Shown: positions 10,335-18,925 of the stretch, piece after piece
How the letters are laid out: every line of letters starts with the position of its first letter
Position numbering within the stretch: position 1 is the first letter of the stretch
DNA from: Roseovarius arcticus
GTDB taxonomy: Bacteria > Pseudomonadota > Alphaproteobacteria > Rhodobacterales > Rhodobacteraceae
NCBI RefSeq assembly: GCF_006125015.1
Contig: NZ_SZZN01000001.1
Coordinates: 3,100,001 to 3,164,000 of the forward strand
Direction of reading: 5' to 3'
DNA: 64,000 bases
Program-made: the position numbers and the translations under genes
The notes under the pieces: generated by a model
Seen by the model: the letters and a program-made list of their open reading frames with translations, nothing else
Databases searched by the model: none
What the model was told of the DNA's origin: nothing

Positions 10335-13300
10335 TTATGCTGTCCAGATTTTGCAGAGGGTCGCTTTGGTCTCTTGCATCTGGGTCACGCTGTCATAGCC
10401 ATAGGTCTGAGCGACGTTACACGACTCCCCCAGCACATACGGATCGGCACCCTCGGGATATTTGTCTCGCAGATCCTTGCCTTCGAAATGGCCACCAAAG
10501 TGGAAAGGCATGAAGGCCACGCCCTCGCCCACACGCTCGGTCACCATGGCCATTACCTTGACCTTGCCGCCCTCAGGCCCTTCGACCCATACCTGTTTGC
10601 CATCACGGATGCCCAGATTGTTGGCATCGCGCGTATTTATCTCGACGAACATGTCCTGCTGCAATTCAGCCAGCCACGGGTTGGAGCGGGTTTCCTCGCC
10701 TCCGCCCTCGTATTCGACCAGACGGCCAGAGGTCAGAATGATCGGGTAGTCTTCGGAAAAGTCGTTTTTCTGGATCGAGCTGTACATCGTGGGCACGCGC
10801 CAGAACTTCTTGTCTTCGTAGGTCGGGTAGTCGGCCACAAGGTCGCGGCGGTTCGAATATAGCGGCTCGCGGTGCAACGGCACAGGATCGGGGAATGTCC
10901 AGACCACGGCGCGTGCCTTGGCGTTGCCGAAGGGTGCGCAGCCATGCGCGATGGCAACCCGCTGGATACCGCCCGACAGGTCTGTCTTCCAATTCACGCC
11001 GCCTGATTTTTCCTCGTAATCTGACGGGATTTCGCCCTGCTGGGATGTCTCGCCCACCTCTTCGTCCTTATTCGAGCCGCCATCGTCTGCAGGCTCTGCG
11101 GCCAGGGGGGCACCGTCAGGATATCCTGCAACGCGGTTGATGCTGGCTTTTTCCTCGTCGGTCAGGTCTTTCTCCCAACCCAAATCACGCAACATTTGCA
11201 CCGTGAATTCCGGGTAGCCGTCCTCGATCTCGGACCCCTTGGAATAGACGCCTTCCGCCAGAAGATTGTCGCCGTCACGCTCCACCCCGAAACGGGCGCG
11301 GAATGTCAGGCCACCTTCGGCGACTGGGACCGACATATCATAAAGGATTGGCGTGCCGGGATGGTTCATCTCGGCGGTCCCCCAGCATGGCCATGGCATC
11401 CCGTAGACATCGCCATCGGCCGGCCCACCATTGGCGCGCAGCGTCGTGCGGTCAAAGGTATGCTGGTTTGCCATGTGCATTTTCATCCGCTCAGGACTCT
11501 GACCCGTGTAGCCAATTGTCCACATGCCACGGTTGAATTCGCGTGTGATGTCCTCCACATTTGGCTCGCCGCCATCGTCGATCGCAATGTTGCGGAACAT
11601 CCTGTCGTGAAAGCCGAATTTCTCGGCGAACTTCGCCATAATCGTGTGATCGGGCAGCGATTCAAACAAGGGGTCAAAGACTTTCTCGCGCCATTGTAGC
11701 GAGCGGTTGGAAGCGGTTACCGAGCCTCTTGTCTCGAACTGTGTGGAAGCCGGCAGCAGATACACGCCATCGGTGCGGTCTTGCATCACGGCAGAAACGG
11801 TCGGATAGGGGTCAACCACGACCAGCATGTCCAGCCGTTCCATCGCGGTCTTCATTTCCTTCATCCGGGTTTGCGAGTTCGGCGCATGACCCCAAAGAAC
11901 CATCGCGCGGGTGTTATCGGGCTGGTCAAGGTTGGCCTTGTCCTCCAGTACGCCGTCGATCCACCGACTGACTGGAATACCAGTCAGGTTCATCATCTTG
12001 GTGTCACCAATCGACGCATCGGAGAACTGCGCCTTAAGCCAATCAAGGTCTTCGTCCCAAACACGAGCCCAATGCGCCCAAGAGCCTTCCGACAGGCCAT
12101 AGTAACCCGGCAACGTATCAGCCAGCACCCCGAGATCAGTCGCGCCTTGCACATTGTCATGGCCACGGAAAATGTTCGTGCCGCCGCCCGGACGGCCCAT
12201 GTTTCCTAGGGCAAGTTGCAAGATACAATAGGCGCGGGTGTTGTTATTGCCGTTGCTGTGCTGGGTGCCACCCATGCACCAGATAACGGTGCCGGGGCGG
12301 TTATTGACCAAAGTGCGCGCAACGCGCTCCAGCTGCTCGCCGGGGGTCCCGGTGACGCGCTCGACTTCTTCGGGGGTCCAGTTCTTTACCTCGTCGCGGA
12401 TCTCGTCCATACCCCAGACGCGGGTACGGATGAATTCCTTGTCCTCCCAGTCGTTCTCAAAGATATGCCACAGGATGCCCCACACCAGCGCCACGTCGCT
12501 GCCGGGGCGAAAGCGCACATATTCATCCGCATGCGCAGCCGTTCGGGTAAAGCGCGGATCGCACACGATCAGCGGTGCGTTATTTTGTTCTTTTGCCTTT
12601 AGAATGTGCAGCAAGGAGACGGGGTGCGCCTCGGCAGGGTTGCTACCGATCAGGAACATCGCCTTGGAATTGTGGATGTCGTTATAGCTGTTGGTCATGG
12701 CGCCGTAGCCCCATGTATTCGCCACGCCCGCCACAGTAGTCGAGTGACAGATGCGCGCTTGGTGGTCGACGTTATTCGTGCCCCAATAAGCTGCGAATTT
12801 GCGGAACAGATAGGCCTGTTCATTGCTATGCTTGGCAGAGCCCAGCCAATAGACCGAATCCGGCCCGCTTTCGTCGCGGATCTTCATCATGCCATCGCCG
12901 ATCTCGCCTATCGCCTGCTCCCAGCTGAGGCGGACCCATTCGCCGTTTTCTTTCTTCATCGGGTATTTCAGTCGCCGCTCGCCATGGGCATGCTCGCGCA
13001 CTGAGGCCCCCTTGGCGCAATGCGACCCAAGATTGAACGGGCTGTCAAAGCCGGGCTCCTGCCCGGTCCATACGCCATTGTCGACCTCGGCAATCACCGT
13101 GCAACCGACCGAGCAGTGGGTGCAAACGGATTTCTTGATCTCGACCGCCCGTGTCGCTGCTGATTGCGCAGTGGCGGGCGCTATGGTGCTGCCGGTTGCG
13201 GCGACAGCGGCCAGCCCGCCAATGGCAAGGCCCGAGCCACGCAGGAATGTACGGCGGTCAACGCCATTCGCAGCGGCGCTAGCTGCTGGCGTCCTTGCAA

Positions 13301-13337
13301 ACCGTCGTGCGCTGCCATTTGTCTTTTTCCTGAGCAT
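10335..13337 (-). CDS. Formate dehydrogenase catalytic (alpha) subunit, molybdopterin-dependent, cysteine form
   Basis: This 1000-residue periplasmic enzyme oxidises formate to CO2 at a Mo- or W-bis-MGD centre. A Tat signal with DRRTFLRG (residues 27-34) is followed by a hydrophobic stretch and ATAQSA. The proximal [4Fe-4S] cluster is held by C72, C75, C79 and C107. The metal-ligand position in HQARICHSTTV is Cys197, where E. coli FdnG has selenocysteine; the following His198 is conserved. The C-terminal molybdopterin-binding region contains LTSGRLVEYEGGGEETRSNP. The start has GGAGG upstream. Length matches FdnG/FdoG. It forms an operon with the beta and gamma subunits downstream and chaperone genes upstream. 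Confidence 0.97.
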   Translation of the reverse strand: MLRKKTNGSARRFARTPAASAAANGVDRRTFLRGSGLAIGGLAAVAATGSTIAPATAQSAATRAVEIKKSVCTHCSVGCTVIAEVDNGVWTGQEPGFDSPFNLGSHCAKGASVREHAHGERRLKYPMKKENGEWVRLSWEQAIGEIGDGMMKIRDESGPDSVYWLGSAKHSNEQAYLFRKFAAYWGTNNVDHQARICHSTTVAGVANTWGYGAMTNSYNDIHNSKAMFLIGSNPAEAHPVSLLHILKAKEQNNAPLIVCDPRFTRTAAHADEYVRFRPGSDVALVWGILWHIFENDWEDKEFIRTRVWGMDEIRDEVKNWTPEEVERVTGTPGEQLERVARTLVNNRPGTVIWCMGGTQHSNGNNNTRAYCILQLALGNMGRPGGGTNIFRGHDNVQGATDLGVLADTLPGYYGLSEGSWAHWARVWDEDLDWLKAQFSDASIGDTKMMNLTGIPVSRWIDGVLEDKANLDQPDNTRAMVLWGHAPNSQTRMKEMKTAMERLDMLVVVDPYPTVSAVMQDRTDGVYLLPASTQFETRGSVTASNRSLQWREKVFDPLFESLPDHTIMAKFAEKFGFHDRMFRNIAIDDGGEPNVEDITREFNRGMWTIGYTGQSPERMKMHMANQHTFDRTTLRANGGPADGDVYGMPWPCWGTAEMNHPGTPILYDMSVPVAEGGLTFRARFGVERDGDNLLAEGVYSKGSEIEDGYPEFTVQMLRDLGWEKDLTDEEKASINRVAGYPDGAPLAAEPADDGGSNKDEEVGETSQQGEIPSDYEEKSGGVNWKTDLSGGIQRVAIAHGCAPFGNAKARAVVWTFPDPVPLHREPLYSNRRDLVADYPTYEDKKFWRVPTMYSSIQKNDFSEDYPIILTSGRLVEYEGGGEETRSNPWLAELQQDMFVEINTRDANNLGIRDGKQVWVEGPEGGKVKVMAMVTERVGEGVAFMPFHFGGHFEGKDLRDKYPEGADPYVLGESCNVAQTYGYDSVTQMQETKATLCKIWTA

Positions 13338-13425
13338 GGTATTCCTCCCTACATCTGCGATCCCCGCAGTCTTGGTACCTTGTCAAATGCCCCTTCCCTG
13401 TTGCTATCAGGCGGGCGGCGCTCCC

Positions 13426-13614
13426 TTAAAAGCGGGTGCTTTCCAAGTAAGCGCGTGTATGTTCCGTGTCCTGCATCACTTGCGATGCCAGATCGACTTC
13501 GGCCGGTGCGGCCTGCGCTGCGCCGCCAGCGGCAACCGCCACAACCCCCGGCACAGCGGTGCCTGCGATCTTCAGGAAATTTCGGCGGGTCGTACCCTTT
13601 GTCGTGTCAGCCAT
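13426..13614 (-). CDS. Formate dehydrogenase region Tat-target small protein
   Basis: This 62-residue protein belongs to the small family found beside formate dehydrogenases and named for its twin-arginine signal. It shows TTRRNFLKIAGTA at residues 8-20, then AAGGAAQAAP and a short tail VMQDTEHTRAYLESTRF. I chose the ATG at 13614; an upstream in-frame start at 13665 would extend into the likely ribosome site. Its exact role is unknown. It may help export or assembly of the catalytic subunit, whose gene begins 88 bp downstream. The signal resembles that of the catalytic subunit, so the same chaperone could bind both. Confidence 0.85.
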   Translation of the reverse strand: MADTTKGTTRRNFLKIAGTAVPGVVAVAAGGAAQAAPAEVDLASQVMQDTEHTRAYLESTRF

Positions 13615-13675
13615 TTTATGTGTCCTCTCCCTACTACCTTCGTGGCGGCCCCTGCCGCCGATCAATCGGCGGGCA

Positions 13676-14284
13676 CTAGCCTGCCATCATGCGAAATGCC
13701 TCTTGCTCAATATCCAAAAACTCGGCTCCCACTGCCCCAACCGAAGCGTAGAGCACCGACGCCTTAGCCCCTTTCAGATCCGCAAAGAAATGCGTGGCCC
13801 ATGGGCGGATATGCTTGCTGTAGAATTCTTTCTGGCGCGCCAATGGGGCCACATTGCCAAAACGTCCGACGATCATGCCGCCCATCATTTCCATCAGCGA
13901 GGCGATGTTGTCCTCCGGCTCGAACGTGTTTTCTGCCCGCGTCATTCCCAGTGCCGCCATGTCGGCGCGCAAATTTGCCAGCGGCTTCTCATTTAGAAAC
14001 CCGGTCATGTAGTAGCTCGCGTAGGGCAGCAATTCGCCGCGCCCAAGGCCGATGAACAAGGCATTATATTCCGTGACGGCGGATTTGGGCTTGGTCACTT
14101 TTGCAACGCGGGCCAGCCCCTCAATCGCCTGCCCCAGAGGTGACGCATCGCCGCTCAGCCCCGCGGTCTGCGCCAACAACATTTCATCGGGCGCACGCGC
14201 CAGCATGACGCCGAGATAATTGTAGAGATCAGCCCGCAGGCGATCCTCTTCGTCAATCTGCGGATGGGCTCTTGCCAATGTCAT
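13676..14284 (-). CDS. TorD/DmsD-type molybdoenzyme chaperone
   Basis: This 202-residue all-helical cytoplasmic protein resembles redox-enzyme maturation proteins that hold a Tat signal and keep the apo-enzyme ready for cofactor. Typical features are the opening LRADLYNYLGVMLA, the central EYNALFIGLGRGELLPYASYY and the later EPEDNIASLMEMMGGMI. It starts inside the end of the DUF3306 gene (four-base overlap), so its translation is coupled. Its client is inferred to be the formate dehydrogenase alpha subunit encoded two genes downstream. Confidence 0.88.
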   Translation of the reverse strand: MTLARAHPQIDEEDRLRADLYNYLGVMLARAPDEMLLAQTAGLSGDASPLGQAIEGLARVAKVTKPKSAVTEYNALFIGLGRGELLPYASYYMTGFLNEKPLANLRADMAALGMTRAENTFEPEDNIASLMEMMGGMIVGRFGNVAPLARQKEFYSKHIRPWATHFFADLKGAKASVLYASVGAVGAEFLDIEQEAFRMMAG

Positions 14285-14880
14285 GAGGTGTTCCCGTCAA
14301 AGTGAAAAACCATCCGGCGAGGCCTGCCGTCGTCCATGTCTTGCGGCGCTAGTTCCTTATCCAGTGCGACGTCCGGTGCAGGCATCTTGATCGTTGCGAC
14401 CGGGTCTTCGCCAATCTCATCTTGTGCCGATTTGTCTTCTTTGTCGAGTAGCGCCTGATCGTCGGTGTTGAATTCTTCGGCTTGCGCAACCTTCAGCACA
14501 TGCGCCAGCAATCCCTTGCCGACCTGATAATTCGTCTGAATCGGAGCATTTCCATAGCTACCGGCCAAATAGTCATCGTCGTAATCGTTCAGCCCATCCA
14601 CACAAGCCAGGACAGGATTGCTACGCCACAACTTGCGCAGCGCGCGTTTGCGGAGGTGCTCTGGCACCGCCTTGGCCATGAATGCGGCGAAATCGTCCCC
14701 TTTGGTCAAGGTGTCTGGATCAGGCAACTCCAACTCAGCCAAGATTTCCTCGTCGCTTTTCTCAGCGAGGGCTTCCTGCTCGTGCAGTTCAAGAGCGGCC
14801 TGCTGGGCGGCGGCATTTGCCTCTGTCTCGGCCTCGACGGCGGCACGGCGGCGGTCCCAGAATGTAGGGATTCGGGTCAT
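14281..14880 (-). CDS. DUF3306 protein of the formate dehydrogenase cluster
   Basis: The 199-residue protein opens FWDRRRAAVEAE, has a long acidic/Ala-rich helix, and then the family core around residues 60-120 (DFAAFMAKAVPEHLRKRALRK-type segment followed by SNPVLACVDGLNDYDDDY). No catalytic motif or membrane helix is visible. DUF3306 genes co-occur with DUF3305, TorD-like chaperones and formate dehydrogenases in proteobacteria, so a role in assembly or maturation is likely, but biochemical function is unknown. It overlaps both neighbours by four bases, showing tight coupling from DUF3305 to TorD. Confidence 0.88.
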   Translation of the reverse strand: MTRIPTFWDRRRAAVEAETEANAAAQQAALELHEQEALAEKSDEEILAELELPDPDTLTKGDDFAAFMAKAVPEHLRKRALRKLWRSNPVLACVDGLNDYDDDYLAGSYGNAPIQTNYQVGKGLLAHVLKVAQAEEFNTDDQALLDKEDKSAQDEIGEDPVATIKMPAPDVALDKELAPQDMDDGRPRRMVFHFDGNTS

Positions 14881-15470
14881 TTCAGCGCACCCGCGCTACG
14901 GCGAGGCGAACGATATACATCGCTGTCCTGCGCAATGCGCGCGTCGCCGATACCGTCCTCGCCCTCCTCGCCCCGCCAATCGCGGCGCTTGCGCTTCACG
15001 AACGCCGCTTCCTCGTGGTGGCGAGTGACGAAATCGGCGACCCAAGCCTGCATGCCATCCGGCATCGCCACCTTTTCGACCAGCGCTTCGGCAGAATCGC
15101 AGTAGTCCTGCGCCTCATAGGGCGACGCCGTCACAAGCGTCACTTTCCATGGTATACCCCGCACCGAGGCGTCCGGGGTGAGCACGATATAGACGGACGG
15201 CTGCCGGGTCTGAAGCTCATAGGCATATGCCTCAGTATCGGACACATACAGTTCAAGCGGCACGGTTGCTGCGTGAAACTCAGTCACGCCGCCCTCGCTT
15301 CGCAGAACGGTCCAGTCAGCTGGCCCCGCACCGGGCAGCATACCTACTGCCCGCCACGCCCATTTCGCCCAGCGCGTCACGCCTGGCGACTTCCGGACCA
15401 CGACCCCAAGGGGGATGGATTGGGAGTTGGGAAAGACGAAGGTCAAGCTGGCACCCGCTGGCTGAAACAC
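14877..15470 (-). CDS. DUF3305 protein of the formate dehydrogenase cluster
   Basis: This is the first gene of the leftward formate operon. The 197-residue product begins with IPLGVVVRKSPGVTRWAKW, the typical DUF3305 opening, and continues with TEFHAATVPLELYVSDTEAY and a basic C-terminal tail. It has no signal or membrane helix. Its function is unknown; co-occurrence with DUF3306 suggests that the two act together in maturing the enzyme. An alternative start slightly inside the frame cannot be excluded. The gene diverges from the polyferredoxin gene across 199 bp. Confidence 0.86.
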   Translation of the reverse strand: MFQPAGASLTFVFPNSQSIPLGVVVRKSPGVTRWAKWAWRAVGMLPGAGPADWTVLRSEGGVTEFHAATVPLELYVSDTEAYAYELQTRQPSVYIVLTPDASVRGIPWKVTLVTASPYEAQDYCDSAEALVEKVAMPDGMQAWVADFVTRHHEEAAFVKRKRRDWRGEEGEDGIGDARIAQDSDVYRSPRRSAGALK

Positions 15471-15669
15471 TAAGATGAGTTTCTTTCAGTGTACTGATTT
15501 ATAGAAGAAATCATAGCAAAGTCTTAGGGTGCGTCCGTTTGCCCCGTTATGTCATTTACAGATCTGCCCACTACCGCACTGCTAGCTCTGGCGGATTGCG
15601 TCGAAACTTTGGGGATCGCCTTTCATCTGCTAACTTTCCGTCCTACGCTATAGCGTACGAGGAGGCGAA
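15471..15669. promoter_or_regulatory. Divergent promoter region of the two formate dehydrogenase operons
   Basis: This 199 bp stretch separates the leftward structural operon from the rightward accessory operon. The leftward side has TATGAT- and TATAAA-like boxes near 15500-15520. The rightward side has a perfect palindrome at 15644-15657 directly before the ribosome site. I cannot name the regulator. Confidence 0.55.
15644..15657. promoter_or_regulatory. Perfect 14-bp palindrome TACGCTATAGCGTA
   Basis: The sequence equals its own reverse complement and ends two bases before the GAGGAGG ribosome site of the polyferredoxin gene. It could be an operator controlling the accessory operon or, less likely, a small mRNA hairpin. 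Confidence 0.45.
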
Positions 15670-17625
15670 ATGAAAAAATCTCTGCTGATTTGTGATTGTC
15701 TCGGCACCCAGACCATTGATGCGGCTGCGCTAAAGGCGGCGACGGGGCTGGAATGTTCGCGGCTGCACACCGCCCTCTGCCAATCCCAGATCGCCCTCGC
15801 CGCCAAAGCGATGGAAGGCGGGGAGGTTTTAATCGCCTGCCAGCAAGAGGCTGGCCGCTTTGCCGATCTGGCCGAAGACATTGCCGCGCCCATGCCGGAG
15901 TTTGTCGATGTACGCGACCGCGCAGGCTGGACAGCTGACACCGCGGGCACCACACCAAAAATGGCCGCATTGCTGGCAGACGCCGCGCTACCACAGCCGC
16001 CGCTCAAGACAATTGACGTTGCGTCAGACGGGATCTGCCTGATCATCGGTGCGCCAGAGGTCGCGTTTGCCGCCGCCGAAAAGCTGGCCGATATATTGGC
16101 GGTGACGGTGATGGCGCCAACTGGCGCAGATATACCAGTAACTGGCCGCTATAATTGCTGCACCGGGCGGCTGCACAGTGTCTCTGGGACGCTTGGGGCG
16201 TTCCGCATTTCGATCGACGCATTCCAGCAGGTATTGCCGGGCGGACGCGGCGCGGCGCAACTGACAGAGCCACGCGATGGCGCGCAGTCCGAATGTGATC
16301 TGATCCTTGATTTGACCGGAGACACGCCCCTCTTTCCCGCTCCGGAAAAGCGCGACGGATACCTGCGCGCCGATCCCGGCAGCTTGCCTGCAGTGGCAGA
16401 TGCCATTCTGGCCGCCAGCCAATTGGTCGGCACGTTTGAAAAACCGCTTTATATTCGGTTAGAGACTTCTCTTTGCGCCCATTCCCGCGCTGCACAGCCC
16501 GCCTGCTCTAACTGCCTGAATGTCTGCCCGACCGGCGCAATCCTGCCCGCGGGCGAGCATGTCAGCATCGACCCACTTATCTGCGCCGGATGTGGCGCAT
16601 GCTCTGCGGTTTGTCCTTCGGGCGCGATCAGCTATGACGCGCCGCCAGTGGACCATATTTTCCGCCGCATTGGCACGCTTGCCTCGACCTATCGCAAGGC
16701 GGGCGGCCAGTCGGGCGCATTATTGGTCCACGATGTGCACGGGGGCGAGATGATCCGCCTTGCTGCGCGGTACGGCAACGGCCTGCCCGCTCACGTGATC
16801 CCGCTAGAGATCGACGCGCTTGCCATGTTTGGCCATGCTGAAATGCTGGCCGCGCTGGCCAGTGGGTTTGCCCGTGTCGATATCCTGCTCGCCCCCAACA
16901 GCGACCGGGACGTCCTGCAGGGTCAGGCAGAACTGGCCGCGGCGATGGGCGCGGGCGATGCCGTGGCCCTGCTGGATATTGCTGACCCTGACGCGCTATC
17001 GGACCATCTGTTTGACCGCGCTCCAGCGGCCGGCGCAGCGATCACGCCAATTCTGCCGCAAGGATCGCGCCGCCAAATCGCACGCCTCGCCGCAAAGGCC
17101 CTGTCGCCCGATGCGCAAATCATCCCGCTCCCCGCCAACGCGCCATACGGGGCGGTGATCGTCGACACCGACGCCTGCACGCTCTGCCTTGCCTGCGTGT
17201 CCCTGTGCCCGTCTGGCGCGCTAATGGATAATCCCGACATGCCGCAACTGCGCTTTCAGGAGGATGCGTGCCTGCAATGCGGCCTTTGCGCCAATGTCTG
17301 CCCCGAGGACGCGATCACCTTAAAGCCGCAGATTGACCTGACCGACGCGGCCCTGAGCCAAGTGGTCCTGAACGAAGAAGAACCGTTTGCCTGCGTCGAA
17401 TGCGGTAGCCTGTTTGGCGTCAAATCCACGGTCGAGCGGATCATGGAAAAGCTGGCCGGCAATCACGCGATGTTCGCCAATCCTACCGCCTCGCGGATGA
17501 TTCAGATGTGCGACAACTGCCGCGTTCAGGCGCATTTTCATTCCCAAAACAACCCGTTTGCGGGCAAGGAACGCCCGCGCGTACGGACGACCGAGGACTA
17601 CTTGTCCAAGCGCAAGGATCACTAA
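15670..17625 (+). CDS. 651-residue polyferredoxin of the formate dehydrogenase cluster
   Basis: A large cytoplasmic iron-sulfur protein without signal or membrane helix. It has Cys-rich spots near the N-terminus (CDC at 8-10, CC at 163-164), then two ferredoxin domains, each with two [4Fe-4S] motifs: around C279-C286 with C305-C315, and C503-C513 with C534-C544. The C-terminal part adds CVEC (575-578) and CDNC (614-617), which could bind a further metal. An intervening segment (about 330-490) lacks cysteine motifs. It starts the rightward operon with GAGGAGG upstream. Homologues occur beside formate dehydrogenases in related bacteria as 4Fe-4S binding proteins of unknown function. Electron supply for cofactor insertion or sulfuration is my inference. 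Confidence 0.88.
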   Translation: MKKSLLICDCLGTQTIDAAALKAATGLECSRLHTALCQSQIALAAKAMEGGEVLIACQQEAGRFADLAEDIAAPMPEFVDVRDRAGWTADTAGTTPKMAALLADAALPQPPLKTIDVASDGICLIIGAPEVAFAAAEKLADILAVTVMAPTGADIPVTGRYNCCTGRLHSVSGTLGAFRISIDAFQQVLPGGRGAAQLTEPRDGAQSECDLILDLTGDTPLFPAPEKRDGYLRADPGSLPAVADAILAASQLVGTFEKPLYIRLETSLCAHSRAAQPACSNCLNVCPTGAILPAGEHVSIDPLICAGCGACSAVCPSGAISYDAPPVDHIFRRIGTLASTYRKAGGQSGALLVHDVHGGEMIRLAARYGNGLPAHVIPLEIDALAMFGHAEMLAALASGFARVDILLAPNSDRDVLQGQAELAAAMGAGDAVALLDIADPDALSDHLFDRAPAAGAAITPILPQGSRRQIARLAAKALSPDAQIIPLPANAPYGAVIVDTDACTLCLACVSLCPSGALMDNPDMPQLRFQEDACLQCGLCANVCPEDAITLKPQIDLTDAALSQVVLNEEEPFACVECGSLFGVKSTVERIMEKLAGNHAMFANPTASRMIQMCDNCRVQAHFHSQNNPFAGKERPRVRTTEDYLSKRKDH

Positions 17626-17661
17626 CGACGTCTGCCCACAAACCCCGAAAAGGAGACAATA

Positions 17662-17850
17662 ATGAGCGATGATTTCAACATGTCGATGCGCAAATTCCTC
17701 AAGCAGGTCGGCGTAACCTCGCAACAGGCTATTGAGGAAGCGTTTCGCAAGGCAGGCGGCACCGAGGGCAAGCAGTTTGAGGCGCGGATGGTCCTGACCG
17801 TCGATGGTGTGGATTTGGAACATGTGGTGACTGGCACGATCAAGGGTTGA
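17662..17850 (+). CDS. DUF6494 family small protein
   Basis: A 62-residue soluble protein, SDDFNMSMRKFLKQVGVTSQ at its start, then an amphipathic helix and a short beta-like tail VDLEHVVTGTIKG. I recognise it as the DUF6494 family, known from formate dehydrogenase neighbourhoods. The start is supported by AAAAGGAGACA. It lies between the polyferredoxin and Mrp genes with short gaps, so it belongs to the same operon. Its function is unknown; the size suggests an adaptor or carrier-like peptide for the Mrp ATPase next door. Confidence 0.82.
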   Translation: MSDDFNMSMRKFLKQVGVTSQQAIEEAFRKAGGTEGKQFEARMVLTVDGVDLEHVVTGTIKG

Positions 17851-17857
17851 GGCAGCG

Positions 17858-18925
17858 ATGACACTCGCCCGAGAGGATGTGCTGGCCGCGCTGAAAGCAT
17901 TGACCGATCCGGTTAGCGGCGCGTCGCTGGTTGATGCCGGTTTGGTCAAGGCACTGACTGTCCAGGACGGCGCCGTGCGTTTTGTGCTGGAGGTCAGCGG
18001 CAACCATGCGGTGGCCTATGGCAAGGTGAAGGACGAGGTCGAGGCCAAACTCAAGGCCCTCCCCGGCGTCGAAAAGCTGTCCGTCGTGATGACAGCCCAC
18101 AGCGCCCCTGCAGCCCCACCCGATCTAAAGGTGAGCCGCCCGGCAGAACCGTCTGGACCGCAGAAAATCCCCGGCGTGGACCGGATAATTGCGGTGGCGT
18201 CAGGCAAAGGCGGCGTAGGTAAGTCCACGGTCGCCGCAAACCTGGCCTGCGCGCTGGCGGCCGAGGGGCGCCGCGTTGGCCTGCTTGATGCCGATGTCTA
18301 CGGCCCGTCGCAGCCTCGCATGCTGGGTGTGTCCGGCAGGCCGTCTTCGCCCGATGGCAAGACAATCCTACCAATGCGCAACTTCGGTGTGACGATGATG
18401 TCCATGGGCCTGATGACAAATGATGATCAGGCTGTCGTCTGGCGCGGACCCATGCTGATGGGTGCCTTGCAACAGATGCTAACACAGGTGCAGTGGGGCG
18501 CGTTGGACGTGCTAATCGTCGATCTGCCGCCCGGCACTGGCGACGTCCAAATGACGCTGGCACAAAAGGCGCAGCTGAACGGCGCGATCATCGTTTCGAC
18601 ACCGCAGGATGTAGCCTTGCTTGATGCCCGCAAAGGTATCGACATGTTCAATCAGTTGGGCACGCCGATCCTTGGAATGATCGAAAATATGTCCACGCAT
18701 ATCTGTTCGCAGTGTGGGCATGAGGAACACACCTTCGGCCATGGCGGCGTCGCGGATGAGGCGGCCAAGCTGGGCGTGCCACTGCTGGCGGAAATACCGC
18801 TGCATCTGGATATCCGGCTAGCGGCAGACGGCGGTGCGCCAATCGTAGTGTCCAAGCCCGACTCTGCGCAAGCGGCGGGATTTCGCGCTGTGGCGCAGCA
18901 GCTGATTGCACTTGGCCACGCATGA
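17858..18925 (+). CDS. mrp: Mrp/NBP35-type Fe-S cluster carrier ATPase
   Basis: The 355-residue P-loop ATPase (ApbC/Mrp family) can bind and transfer Fe-S clusters. Residues 1-85 form a MIP18/DUF59-like domain, then a Pro-rich linker, then the ATPase with deviant Walker A SGKGGVGKST at 115-124 and DLPPGTGD near 222-229. The bridging-cluster cysteines are C283 and C286 (CSQC). In this operon it is most simply a dedicated cluster donor to the formate dehydrogenase, which has five clusters, or to the polyferredoxin; it may alternatively be the general housekeeping Mrp. It overlaps the following gene by four bases. Confidence 0.93.
   Translation: MTLAREDVLAALKALTDPVSGASLVDAGLVKALTVQDGAVRFVLEVSGNHAVAYGKVKDEVEAKLKALPGVEKLSVVMTAHSAPAAPPDLKVSRPAEPSGPQKIPGVDRIIAVASGKGGVGKSTVAANLACALAAEGRRVGLLDADVYGPSQPRMLGVSGRPSSPDGKTILPMRNFGVTMMSMGLMTNDDQAVVWRGPMLMGALQQMLTQVQWGALDVLIVDLPPGTGDVQMTLAQKAQLNGAIIVSTPQDVALLDARKGIDMFNQLGTPILGMIENMSTHICSQCGHEEHTFGHGGVADEAAKLGVPLLAEIPLHLDIRLAADGGAPIVVSKPDSAQAAGFRAVAQQLIALGHA

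Noticed and set aside
10335..13337. Selenocysteine at the FDH active site
   Set aside because: The codon at the metal-ligand position encodes Cys197, with no in-frame TGA in the gene.
10131..13767. Long plus-strand open frames opposite the formate dehydrogenase genes
   Set aside because: They mirror the high-GC third-codon bias of the real minus-strand genes and encode no known protein.
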